A stretch of 64,000 nucleotides of DNA, taken from positions 62,001 to 126,000 of the forward strand of contig JABHQR010000011.1 in the NCBI GenBank assembly GCA_018696395.1. Reading direction: 5' to 3'. The DNA comes from an archaeon. GTDB lineage: Archaea; Nanobdellota; Nanobdellia; Woesearchaeales; GW2011-AR9. Of the stretch, positions 1 through 9,094 are shown piece by piece (within the stretch, counting starts at the first letter, position 1; the number at the start of each line of letters is the position of its first letter). The notes beneath the pieces are model-generated. The model did not search any database and was not told where the DNA came from. It saw only the letters and a list, made by a program, of their open reading frames with translations. The position numbers were made by a program, and so were the translations under genes.

Positions 1-7
1 TAAAACT

Positions 8-736
8 TTGAGAAAGGAATATGAGTTAAATCGTGGCGAGTCAATGTGTCTTGCAAAATATGTTGGTTTCAACGATAAGATGGAATTATGTGCTTCAGAT
101 TTGGATAGGGATGATTTTTTAGATCTTGTTGAATTGGCTGATTCTAATTTAGGAAATATAATTAAAAATACTAATCTAAAAACTTTGTTTCCAGATGTAA
201 TTAATGTAGAAATAGGCGAACCAATTCCACCAGATAATAGATTTTATCATAAAGCTGTAAATGCATACAAAGAAAAGTTTGGAAATGTATTAAAAAGATC
301 TAAAGGTAGTTTAATCATTCCAGATATGTACTGTGTCCCTCTATTTTTTCCTGATGGTATGGGTCAATTATTTATAGAATATCTTGGGTATATGGGGACT
401 GATAAACCAAAAACTTACAATGGTGGAGACCCCATGTTTTTTGTTGCAAGTGATTTTCATGGAAATAAATACTTAGGATCAAATAATTTTTGGAGTGGCG
501 TAAGTTTATTTTGCCCTGATAAGGTTTTAAACTTAATAAGTCAGTTAGATTCTAAATCAGAAGAGTTTGATTTAGTTGGTTTAATGGAGAAGTATGGTCA
601 GTTCGAATCAACTTATCAGAAAGAGATTAAACAAAAAGATGGTACTGGGTTACAATTTGTTGACCTCACTAATTTAACTCAAAATTTACATGTAATGTAT
701 CAATCTAGGGTAGAGAGTCTTACAAAGAAAAGCTAA
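8..736 (+). CDS. Uncharacterised protein; may be 5'-truncated by the window edge or start at the ATG near 44
   Basis: Long ORF with TTG start in track; frame open to window start; no family recognised. Confidence 0.6.
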   Translation: MRKEYELNRGESMCLAKYVGFNDKMELCASDLDRDDFLDLVELADSNLGNIIKNTNLKTLFPDVINVEIGEPIPPDNRFYHKAVNAYKEKFGNVLKRSKGSLIIPDMYCVPLFFPDGMGQLFIEYLGYMGTDKPKTYNGGDPMFFVASDFHGNKYLGSNNFWSGVSLFCPDKVLNLISQLDSKSEEFDLVGLMEKYGQFESTYQKEIKQKDGTGLQFVDLTNLTQNLHVMYQSRVESLTKKS

Positions 737-845
737 ACATTTTCTTTTTAATTTTTATAACTCAAATTAAAATAAATTGGAAATAAAGTAAACAAAATAA
801 AAACAATAAAAATACAATCTTGAGAAAATAAGCAAAACCAAAAAA

Positions 846-3101
846 ATGACTGCAATCGTAACAACTACATTGGAAGATGCCATCAGAGGATGGGAAAGGA
901 TAGTCAAAGTAGAATGTCCACTGTTTCAAATGCCAGTAGTTACTGTTGATCCTGATCCAAACTCAAAATCGTTATGGTCATTTGCAACAGATTGTAGTCA
1001 AGTGATGGCTAATTTGTATAAACCAGTAGAAATTGATAAAAAATTTGAAACTATTGTTGCTAAATTGTACCAAACTGCGTATGGTAATCAAGCTAATACT
1101 ACTGCTCAATCTTTAATAAGTTCAATATTTTCTAAAAAGAAAAACAATGATGATGAATTTAAAAGAACTTTATCTTTTCATAACAGTTTATCTTTGTTAA
1201 TCCATGAACTGTTTCATCCAAGATATATGCCTGATAGTACTAAAAGAATTGATGAAGAAACTAATGAAGTAATTTTAGGTGATAAAGAGCTAATTCATAA
1301 AGCGATTTATGAAGGTATTAAAGAAGCTTTACCAACGGATTCTGAAAAAGATTTACTTACTAAAACCCGAAATGTAGAAAATGCTGTATGGGATTTTTGT
1401 ATTGACACATTTCAATATTATTTTATATCTCAAAATAAAGATTTGGCAAGAACTTTGTCTAGGGAATTGAAAAAGTCAGGTTACCAAATTGATGGGAAAG
1501 AAATCGGACATTTTCCAGAAGGAGTAATACCTATTTTTGATGTAGTAAGTTATTCAGATCAAGATAAGCTTGATAAAAGTGTAATTGGATTAAATAGATA
1601 TACATATTCATTATTGTTTTGTGGAGATTTAGATACAAGAAAAAACTTGTTAAATTATTTCGGTGATAAAATTAGAAAAGGTGGAGTGCACAATATTGAA
1701 AATTTAGTTTCCAGTTCATTAAAAGGAATAATCTCTAAAATTGATAACGATACTTTACTAGAAAAAGGAATTGTTATGAAAAAGTATCAATATTCAGTTG
1801 ATCAAATTTTAGCTGACCAATTATCTCAAAATTATGATAATCAATATCTTGTTGAAACCATGACTTCTTTGTTTATGGACAAAAAAACAAGGTATGATGC
1901 TATTAAAGGTTTTATCAAACCATTAGCACATTTAATTACAGTACAAAATTATGAACAAAGGGGTGGCGGTTCTGGTCAAGGACAGGGTCAAGGTCAACCC
2001 GGACAACAACAACCTGGACAAGGTCAGGGACAGGGTCAAGGGCAGCAAGGTGATCAACCAGGACAACAACCAAGTCAAGGTGATGGTGGAAACAGTTCAG
2101 GTCCATCAGATTTAGGTGATGTACTTGATGCGATTATGAATGGAATGGATCAGAATCAGCAAAATCAGTTATTGAATGGTTTAGCAGCAGGTGGTGGCCA
2201 AGGTGGTAATCCTAATTCAGTAGAATTGCAAATGTTGGGCAGAGATAAGTATTACAAATTAAACTCTCCTGATGTTTCAATATCTTCACCTGATGAAGAA
2301 CTGAAAACTTTTGATCAAGGTAAAATTAAGACTTGGGAAAAGCACAGATCTATCAGGGTGCCTGCAAACGAACTTCACAAACATCATAAAATGATAGAAG
2401 TTGGATTAAGAAATGGTTTACCTGTACTAATACCTTTAGTAAAAGGAAAAGTTTTTGTTGTAAACTATTTCAAAAAGGTTGAAACTCACTTAGAATCATA
2501 CTGTTTTCAAAGTAGAGGGATGGACATTGCAGATAATTTAATTTTTATCAATGACTCTTCTGGAAGTATGGGTGGTGGTAAACCTGGAGGTGGTTCAAGT
2601 TGGGACGGTTTAATGCATGTTGAGTATGGTGTTATGAAAACTTTGTATCAAGCATTACAACAAAATCCTAAACCAGTTAGCGCTTGGGTTGGAAATTTTT
2701 CTAATAGTACATATTTAACTGGCCCACACGATTTTAAACAGTTTTATGAATCAGCAAAAAGTGATGGCAAAAGAAATTTATTAATTCCTCAAGGTGGTGT
2801 GACCAATCTTAATACTAGAATATTTGATATGATTAAACCAAAATTAAGAGATGGTAGAACTGTTTGGAATTTTATCACTGATGGTGGAATCTCTAATTCA
2901 GGTGCAGTTTATCAGGCAATTGAAAGTTTGACTAGGCAAGAAAATCATTGTTTCTTATACTTTGATATGTTTTGTAGTAGTTCATTAGGTGGACAATTGA
3001 AACAATTAAGTTCACAAAGAGAAAATGTAAGATACTTTTCAGTTAGAAACATGCAAGAAATTCTTAAAGGTAACATTGATGTTTTGATTAAGTATAAATA
3101 G
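846..3101 (+). CDS. Putative metallopeptidase-like plus VWA (MIDAS) domain protein with Gln/Gly-rich linker
   Basis: HELFH (HExxH) motif in N-terminal half; GQGQGQ/PGQQQ linker; C-terminal INDSSGSMGGG (DxSxS MIDAS). Confidence 0.75.
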   Translation: MTAIVTTTLEDAIRGWERIVKVECPLFQMPVVTVDPDPNSKSLWSFATDCSQVMANLYKPVEIDKKFETIVAKLYQTAYGNQANTTAQSLISSIFSKKKNNDDEFKRTLSFHNSLSLLIHELFHPRYMPDSTKRIDEETNEVILGDKELIHKAIYEGIKEALPTDSEKDLLTKTRNVENAVWDFCIDTFQYYFISQNKDLARTLSRELKKSGYQIDGKEIGHFPEGVIPIFDVVSYSDQDKLDKSVIGLNRYTYSLLFCGDLDTRKNLLNYFGDKIRKGGVHNIENLVSSSLKGIISKIDNDTLLEKGIVMKKYQYSVDQILADQLSQNYDNQYLVETMTSLFMDKKTRYDAIKGFIKPLAHLITVQNYEQRGGGSGQGQGQGQPGQQQPGQGQGQGQGQQGDQPGQQPSQGDGGNSSGPSDLGDVLDAIMNGMDQNQQNQLLNGLAAGGGQGGNPNSVELQMLGRDKYYKLNSPDVSISSPDEELKTFDQGKIKTWEKHRSIRVPANELHKHHKMIEVGLRNGLPVLIPLVKGKVFVVNYFKKVETHLESYCFQSRGMDIADNLIFINDSSGSMGGGKPGGGSSWDGLMHVEYGVMKTLYQALQQNPKPVSAWVGNFSNSTYLTGPHDFKQFYESAKSDGKRNLLIPQGGVTNLNTRIFDMIKPKLRDGRTVWNFITDGGISNSGAVYQAIESLTRQENHCFLYFDMFCSSSLGGQLKQLSSQRENVRYFSVRNMQEILKGNIDVLIKYK

Positions 3102-3142
3102 TTTTTAATGATTAAATTTTTAATCAGTTCTAAAAAAGAAAA

Positions 3143-3258
3143 TGTGGGCGGCAGGGCTCGAACCTGCGTAGGCACTAAGCCAATAGGTATCTTCAAGTTG
3201 ATAATGATTTATCAGTCTTGCCTAAGCCTATCCCGTTTGACCACTCCGGCACGCCCAC
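3143..3258 (-). tRNA. tRNA-Leu(UAG) with an intron of about 32 nt in the anticodon loop (about 3189-3220)
   Basis: On minus strand: acceptor GTGGGCG/CGCCCAC, T arm GCAGG-TTCGAGC-CCTGC, D stem CCG/CGG with GGTCAAA loop, anticodon stem ATAGG/CCTAT around C-T-TAG-G, long variable arm (class II), discriminator A, no encoded CCA; intron folds as CAAG..TGATAA-ATCA-TTATCA..CTTG. Confidence 0.88.
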
Positions 3259-3407
3259 ATTAATTATTCTGAATTTCATCACTTATTTTTATATCTTTTG
3301 TTTTAAATTAAGTTAATTTGAACAATTTTATGTTTAAGATAAACAATACCCAAATCTTCACTCTAACCCCATAATATTTATAAATTGGATTGTGTGTGAG
3401 AAATTCT

Positions 3408-4211
3408 ATGATAAACAAAAAAGTTAGTTTAGCATTAATCTTAACAGTTGTGTTAAGTTTGACTTTACTGTTAGTTGCTTGTAATGATACAGAAAGTATT
3501 GAAATCCCAACTTTTGATTACAGTGATTGTTCAGTATTAGAAGGTTCTGTAAAGGATGATTGTTACTTGACAAAATTACAATGTAGTGAAATCAATTCAA
3601 GTTCAATTAAAGATTCATGTATCATTGAATTAGCATTTGAAGCTAAAAATATAGAAGTTTGCGAATTGGTACAGAGTGATTCTTCTGTAGATTATTGTTA
3701 TTATAAATTTGCAATTGAAGATAATAATGCAGAGTTATGTGGAAATATTGATAGTGAATATTGGTTAAATAATTGTTATAACACTTATGCATTAAACAAT
3801 TCTGATGCGGATTATTGTAGTCTAGTAGTAAGGGGCGATCAGCAAACTGACTGTTATTATGATGTTGCAACTGATTCAAATGAGGTAGGAGTTTGTACTT
3901 ATTTGACTAACACAACAGATTTAGACAGATGTTTAATGATCATTTCAAAAGAGATTGCAGAAACTGATGGTTGTTATATGATGAACTCTGGGCTTAATAA
4001 AGATGTATGTTTACTAAAAGTTGCTAAATTGGCTGATGACCAAGAAATTTGTGATGATATCTATATTGATGTAATTGAAGAAGATTGTAACAATTATTTT
4101 GATAGTATGGGTCAAGAAGAAGTTGTGGACGAAACAGAAACTGTAGAAGATGCTACTGAAGAAACTGACAGTGAACAAGAACCAGAATTAACAGTTGAAG
4201 AAGAATTATAA
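3408..4211 (+). CDS. Lipoprotein with repeated paired-cysteine units
   Basis: Signal peptide with lipobox LLVAC; recurring DxCYyk.A...(D/N)...C units; acidic C-terminal tail. Confidence 0.7.
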   Translation: MINKKVSLALILTVVLSLTLLLVACNDTESIEIPTFDYSDCSVLEGSVKDDCYLTKLQCSEINSSSIKDSCIIELAFEAKNIEVCELVQSDSSVDYCYYKFAIEDNNAELCGNIDSEYWLNNCYNTYALNNSDADYCSLVVRGDQQTDCYYDVATDSNEVGVCTYLTNTTDLDRCLMIISKEIAETDGCYMMNSGLNKDVCLLKVAKLADDQEICDDIYIDVIEEDCNNYFDSMGQEEVVDETETVEDATEETDSEQEPELTVEEEL

Positions 4212-4302
4212 TTGATTTATTCTTATTCATTTTTCATTTTATTTTTCTTATCTCTAATTTAATATTTTTTCACATAAACTTATATATTCTAACCTTTGTT
4301 TT

Positions 4303-5457
4303 ATGATTATCATGAAAAATTTAATCAATTTAAAGGATAAGGATAATAAAGATTTTAACAAGTTAGGTTTGAAAAAAAATATTCTTCAAGTTTTATCTAG
4401 ATTGAATTATAAAAAACCCCTTGATGTGCAGGACATTATTGTACCATTAGCATTAAAAGGGAAGAATGTGGTATTTACTTCTAAAACTGGAAGTGGAAAA
4501 ACTTTAGCGTATATGTTAGGTTATTTAGGAAAAATCAATAAGAAACAATCTCTTCAGATGATTGTTCTTGTACCAACAAGAGAACTTTGTGTTCAAGTAG
4601 GTAAGGAGGTTAAAACAGTTTGTGATCCTCTTGATATTAATGTTGGGATGCTTTATGGTGGAAGAAATGTTGCTGGTGATTATCGAACATTAATGAAAAA
4701 GAATCAAATACTTGTTGGGACCCCTGGAAGACTTTTATTGCATGTAAATGAAAAGAAAATTCGGGTTGGTGAAGTAAAATATTTAGTATATGATGAGTCT
4801 GACCAAATGTTTGATCATGGTTTTTATCGGTCCTGTGCTTACTTAAAACAAAGGGTGAGTAAAGATGCACAAATAATATTATCTTCAGCTACAATAACTG
4901 AAAAAGTTAAAGATTTTATTAACCAGGAAATTGTTGATTATGAATTATTAGAAATTGGGTATTTAATTCCAAAAAATATTTTACAAGAAAAAATATATTG
5001 TGATAAATTAGAAAAAAATTCTATCTTGTTAAATCTATTTTCAAAAACTAAATTTAAACGTGCAATGATTTTTTGTAATACTAAACTTAAATCGTACAAT
5101 ATTTCAGAATTTTTTCAAACTAACGGTTTTAATGCTAAATCTCTTAGTAGTGATCTTAACCAAGATGAAAGGTTGAAACATTTAAATTTATTCAAAGAGG
5201 GTAAAATTAAACTTTTAGTTACAACTGATGTTGCAGCTCGTGGGATTCATATTGAAGATGTTGATCTTGTAATTAATTATGATGTCCCTACTAAAAATGA
5301 GTTTTATATTCATCGTGTTGGGAGGACTGGTAGAGTTGATAAGAACGGTTATTCATTAACATTAATTTGTCCTGAAGATGTCAAAAGGTTCTATAGGATT
5401 GAATATTTGTATGATCTAGAAATTGTTGAAATTGATAAAGGTGATTTTGAAGATTAA
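4303..5457 (+). CDS. DEAD-box family ATP-dependent RNA helicase (motif II DESD)
   Basis: SKTGSGKT, PTREL, DESD, SAT, TDVAARGIH, HRVGRTGR motifs; TATA-like AAACTTATATA upstream. Confidence 0.92.
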   Translation: MIIMKNLINLKDKDNKDFNKLGLKKNILQVLSRLNYKKPLDVQDIIVPLALKGKNVVFTSKTGSGKTLAYMLGYLGKINKKQSLQMIVLVPTRELCVQVGKEVKTVCDPLDINVGMLYGGRNVAGDYRTLMKKNQILVGTPGRLLLHVNEKKIRVGEVKYLVYDESDQMFDHGFYRSCAYLKQRVSKDAQIILSSATITEKVKDFINQEIVDYELLEIGYLIPKNILQEKIYCDKLEKNSILLNLFSKTKFKRAMIFCNTKLKSYNISEFFQTNGFNAKSLSSDLNQDERLKHLNLFKEGKIKLLVTTDVAARGIHIEDVDLVINYDVPTKNEFYIHRVGRTGRVDKNGYSLTLICPEDVKRFYRIEYLYDLEIVEIDKGDFED

Positions 5458-5467
5458 AAAATATTTT

Positions 5468-6436
5468 TTAATCTTTGAATCCATAAGGATAAAATTTCTT
5501 TACAAATTCATCTGAAAATGCTAATTCAGTTAATTCTTCCATCTTTTCATTTAATGGTAAAATATAATTTTCTCCTCTTATAACTCCTTGATTTATTTTA
5601 ATAAATCCTAATGTTCTTCTTGGATGTGATAGCTCTTTAATTAAATAATCTTTTTCATCTACAGGGAATTTTTGTTCTCTGAATCTTTTTACACCTTCAT
5701 TGAAATAACCTATCTGTGAAGCAGTAATAGCATCCCAATAATCATTAATCTCTTTGTTAGCTTTTTTGATTAAATTCATACATGCAGTTAAGTTAACACC
5801 TCTAGTTGCGATATCTTTTCTTTTTTCCTCTCCATTTTGATTAATATCCTTTTCTGTAACTAAATAAAACGGTTGTCCATAAAAAGGGTTGAGGTTAAAT
5901 TTAATGGCATCTCTAGAAAACATTAATGAAAAAAGTGCATCTGAATATTGTTCAATCAGTTGATCTCCAATGATTAATTTCTCTGTTCCAGCTTTGTGAC
6001 TAGATTTCCAATTTTGGGGTGGGGCTGGTGAAAATGTACCTTCGTTATGTTGATCCCTAGTCCAAGAGTGAGGTATTTTTAATTTATGTTGATCGAGGGA
6101 TCCATGATTATGGCATTTTACTATTCTGTAATCTTCTTGATTGTTACTATTAATATTAATATTAATATTAATATAAATATGGTGTTTTTTACCTTTTTCT
6201 AAATTGAATACTCCTTGAGAAGATAAATGTCCACCTGAAAGAAACAAGATTTTTTTGGTTATTTTTCCAGGTATGCCTGAACCCATACCACTCCAAGAAA
6301 AGTTTTGTAACAATACTGGTGTTCCTGGTTCAATGATGTTATCAATAGTTTGCATAACTTCAGAATAATTCTTTCCATTAATATCTATTTTTTTATTTTG
6401 AAGTTCTAGTTCAATATTGTGTGGTATGATATCCAT
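5468..6436 (-). CDS. Uncharacterised protein, third gene of radical SAM cluster
   Basis: Intact ORF downstream of rSAM gene on same strand; contains (IN)n tract. Confidence 0.6.
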   Translation of the reverse strand: MDIIPHNIELELQNKKIDINGKNYSEVMQTIDNIIEPGTPVLLQNFSWSGMGSGIPGKITKKILFLSGGHLSSQGVFNLEKGKKHHIYININININSNNQEDYRIVKCHNHGSLDQHKLKIPHSWTRDQHNEGTFSPAPPQNWKSSHKAGTEKLIIGDQLIEQYSDALFSLMFSRDAIKFNLNPFYGQPFYLVTEKDINQNGEEKRKDIATRGVNLTACMNLIKKANKEINDYWDAITASQIGYFNEGVKRFREQKFPVDEKDYLIKELSHPRRTLGFIKINQGVIRGENYILPLNEKMEELTELAFSDEFVKKFYPYGFKD

Positions 6437-6465
6437 ATTTTAACCTCTGATTTTATGTGTGTTAA

Positions 6466-7308
6466 TTATAAATCTAACGTGTACCTACTTAAATTTCTAT
6501 ATTTTGGTTTTTGATTTAAAATTGTAATTAACTTTAATTCTTCAGTTCTAAATTCTACAAACACTGGCCTATCACGAGATTTAGCAACTATTAATTCATT
6601 TTCATAACTACGTTCTTGATTTTTAAAATTATATTTATTTACAACTTCAAAAGTTTCATCAAAACCACTGTGATAAAATACTGTTTGATCAAAAGGATCT
6701 AAATTATGCCATTTGGGTGTAAAAGCTGCCTTTTCACCACACCTTCTATCAATATCTTCATTGAATTTGATTAAACCTCTTTCAAGAGGGGAACAATCAT
6801 TATACATTGAAATTACTTTATCTTCATTTGAAACTTTTACTAAATTTGTAACTCTTCTATTATCCATGTCATTGATTTTATTAGTTCCTTGAACTCTGAA
6901 TAAAATGTATGAACTAGGACCACTAGTTCCATATCTAGGTAAATATGATCCAATTGTTTCAAGTAATTTTTGATTGGTTGAACTTTTAAATTTGAAAACA
7001 GTTCCAATCTCAGAAAATTCATTCCATTGATTTTCCCAAATCTGATCTTGTTTTTTGACTTGACTCATTACATAATCAGAAAGAGCTTTGTGTTCTGTAA
7101 TTCTTGTTCTTTGTTTTAAAATTTCAGCAGCTTGATCTCTAGTGGAATATAATTGTGCTGTGGATTTTTTAACAACATCTTTAGGGATTCTTCCATGTGA
7201 TGCATCATGTCCAATTCTCCACGCTAATCCTTCAGTTTCATAAATTAAATTAGCTAAATTCATATTGTTAAGTTCTTCTAAGTTAGTTTTATCGGTTATG
7301 CTTGTCAT
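6466..7308 (-). CDS. Uncharacterised protein, second gene of radical SAM cluster
   Basis: Intact ORF starting about 5 nt after the rSAM ORF end. Confidence 0.6.
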   Translation of the reverse strand: MTSITDKTNLEELNNMNLANLIYETEGLAWRIGHDASHGRIPKDVVKKSTAQLYSTRDQAAEILKQRTRITEHKALSDYVMSQVKKQDQIWENQWNEFSEIGTVFKFKSSTNQKLLETIGSYLPRYGTSGPSSYILFRVQGTNKINDMDNRRVTNLVKVSNEDKVISMYNDCSPLERGLIKFNEDIDRRCGEKAAFTPKWHNLDPFDQTVFYHSGFDETFEVVNKYNFKNQERSYENELIVAKSRDRPVFVEFRTEELKLITILNQKPKYRNLSRYTLDL

Positions 7309-7313
7309 TTTTT

Positions 7314-8507
7314 TTATTTCACCTTTAATTTAACATCTGATCTAGTTACTTCTTTGTAACTTACACCATACTTTTCCTTCAAATAATTGTTTATTATTTC
7401 ACAACTTTGTATGTAATTAGAGTTCCATGAAATTTGACGGTCAACAATGAACTTTACTTCATCAACACCTTTTCTTTGGGCTTCAAAAGTTAATCTTTTT
7501 GAATTTGGACCATACAATTTTAAAGGACCTATATGAATTCTTAATGAAATATTATCAATTATGTTATCTACATTTTCTAGGTAGTTTCTTAATTTTTTTG
7601 GGTCAGGATTATACATCTGTGGGAATATATCAAATCCAGAGTTAACAAATCTTTTAAGGGAATACATCTGATCTTCAATACTAGTTACTGATTGTACATT
7701 CTGTTGTAAATTACAATCATCAACTCCTTTTAAGGCGGTAAGAACTTTGATTGGATATTCTGCTAATTTTTCTAATGTGAACTTTTCAAATATCCTTTCA
7801 CTTTCAAAATAATCTACTAAAGTTGCGGTTGAAAGGTTACTATCTAATTGCCCTACAAAATCTAAATTTCTCTTTTTAATTTCTCGCCATAAATTTAAAA
7901 TCCAGTCTAGGACAATTGTGGGTTCTCCACCAGAAGTTCTTAATACCTTTAAATTAGTATCATGACCTAATCTTTGGTATTGGCTAACTATCTTTTTTCT
8001 AGCACTTAGCATACTATCAATAGTTTCATTAATCCCTAAGTTAACTTTACCTTGTCCTGGTAATCCATTATTATTTTTGTCATCAACAAAACAATACCAA
8101 CATCCACCTGATGAATTTCCTGTATGAAAATTACATCCTGCTATCTGTAATGTGAAAGGTGCATTATAAAAATTAACTTTTTTCATATTAAACTGACGTT
8201 CATGTTTGTACCATAAAGGGAAATCAAATTCTTGTTTTCTTAAAAATTTTTCAATTTCATTTTCTGTTTTTTTTGTAATGTCAAAAAATGGTGTTTCATA
8301 CTTTTCAGAAGCTAATGGGTCAATTTCTTTAACATTTACCTTTGTTCTAAAAGGATAGTCTGTAGTACCAACTATTGGCATTAAATCAATTACCTTTGAT
8401 GTGTCTTCACCTTGTAATGTTCCTCTAAAATCTGCAACAAGAATTTTATCATTTTGAATTAAACTTTCTCTTAACATTAATGCTCTGTCAATAGGATCAG
8501 TTTTCAT
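7314..8507 (-). CDS. Radical SAM-like protein with atypical CX10CX2C cluster motif
   Basis: AGCNFHTGNSSGGCWYCFVDD followed by TSGGEPT (GGEP motif). Confidence 0.8.
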   Translation of the reverse strand: MKTDPIDRALMLRESLIQNDKILVADFRGTLQGEDTSKVIDLMPIVGTTDYPFRTKVNVKEIDPLASEKYETPFFDITKKTENEIEKFLRKQEFDFPLWYKHERQFNMKKVNFYNAPFTLQIAGCNFHTGNSSGGCWYCFVDDKNNNGLPGQGKVNLGINETIDSMLSARKKIVSQYQRLGHDTNLKVLRTSGGEPTIVLDWILNLWREIKKRNLDFVGQLDSNLSTATLVDYFESERIFEKFTLEKLAEYPIKVLTALKGVDDCNLQQNVQSVTSIEDQMYSLKRFVNSGFDIFPQMYNPDPKKLRNYLENVDNIIDNISLRIHIGPLKLYGPNSKRLTFEAQRKGVDEVKFIVDRQISWNSNYIQSCEIINNYLKEKYGVSYKEVTRSDVKLKVK

Positions 8508-8749
8508 TAATTAAAATTAGTGAGTGATTATTTAATAACATTTACCTATGACTATATGTGTTTCATAATAGTTATTAGGGATCATATTAAGAAAAATATT
8601 TTTCACAAAAAAAAACAATGCGCTTTGAACAATTAAACATTATGTTCATGTATATTAAATATGATGGTCTCCAATCATCTTTCAGTTTTCTTAACCCTAC
8701 TCATTAATTACAATAAGCTTAAATAGAATTCACTTTCCCTAATGAATTA

Positions 8750-9094
8750 ATGGTACCTAGTCCAAGTTGGAAATTAGAAGATACTGGATACAGTTTAGGA
8801 AGAATTGGGTCAGTATTTAGGAGATCTCTTCAAAGTAATGGTTTATCTTTAAGTGAAGGGGAAGTAAGTTTAGAAAAACAAGATTTGATCGGTTGCATTA
8901 AATGTTGTTATCACTCTGTTGATGATCAAATCTATTTTGCTGCTACAATGGATTTATCTTCAAGGGAATGTTATGATCTTGTACAAGAAGGTTGTTGTGA
9001 TAATACTTTGTTTAGATTAAATTATTCTTTAGAAAAAACATGTGACCAATTAGGTTTGAAGTATTCTACAGCTTACAAGAAAGTACCTAATTGA
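8750..9094 (+). CDS. Small uncharacterised protein
   Basis: Intact ORF with AT-rich upstream region (AAGCTTAAATAG). Confidence 0.5.
   Translation: MVPSPSWKLEDTGYSLGRIGSVFRRSLQSNGLSLSEGEVSLEKQDLIGCIKCCYHSVDDQIYFAATMDLSSRECYDLVQEGCCDNTLFRLNYSLEKTCDQLGLKYSTAYKKVPN

Noticed and set aside
1970-2090. GGTCAAGG/GGACAAGG-type short repeats considered as a possible CRISPR or intergenic repeat
   Set aside because: Repeats are in frame inside a CDS and encode a GQ/PGQ linker; no spacer structure. No CRISPR array seen elsewhere in the window
2945-3196. 83-aa minus-strand ORF
   Set aside because: Antisense to the 3' end of the VWA gene and runs into the tRNA-Leu gene; no family resemblance
4789-4803. 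DESD in place of DEAD in helicase motif II considered as inactivation
   Set aside because: Catalytic Asp-Glu retained and all other motifs intact; conservative variation
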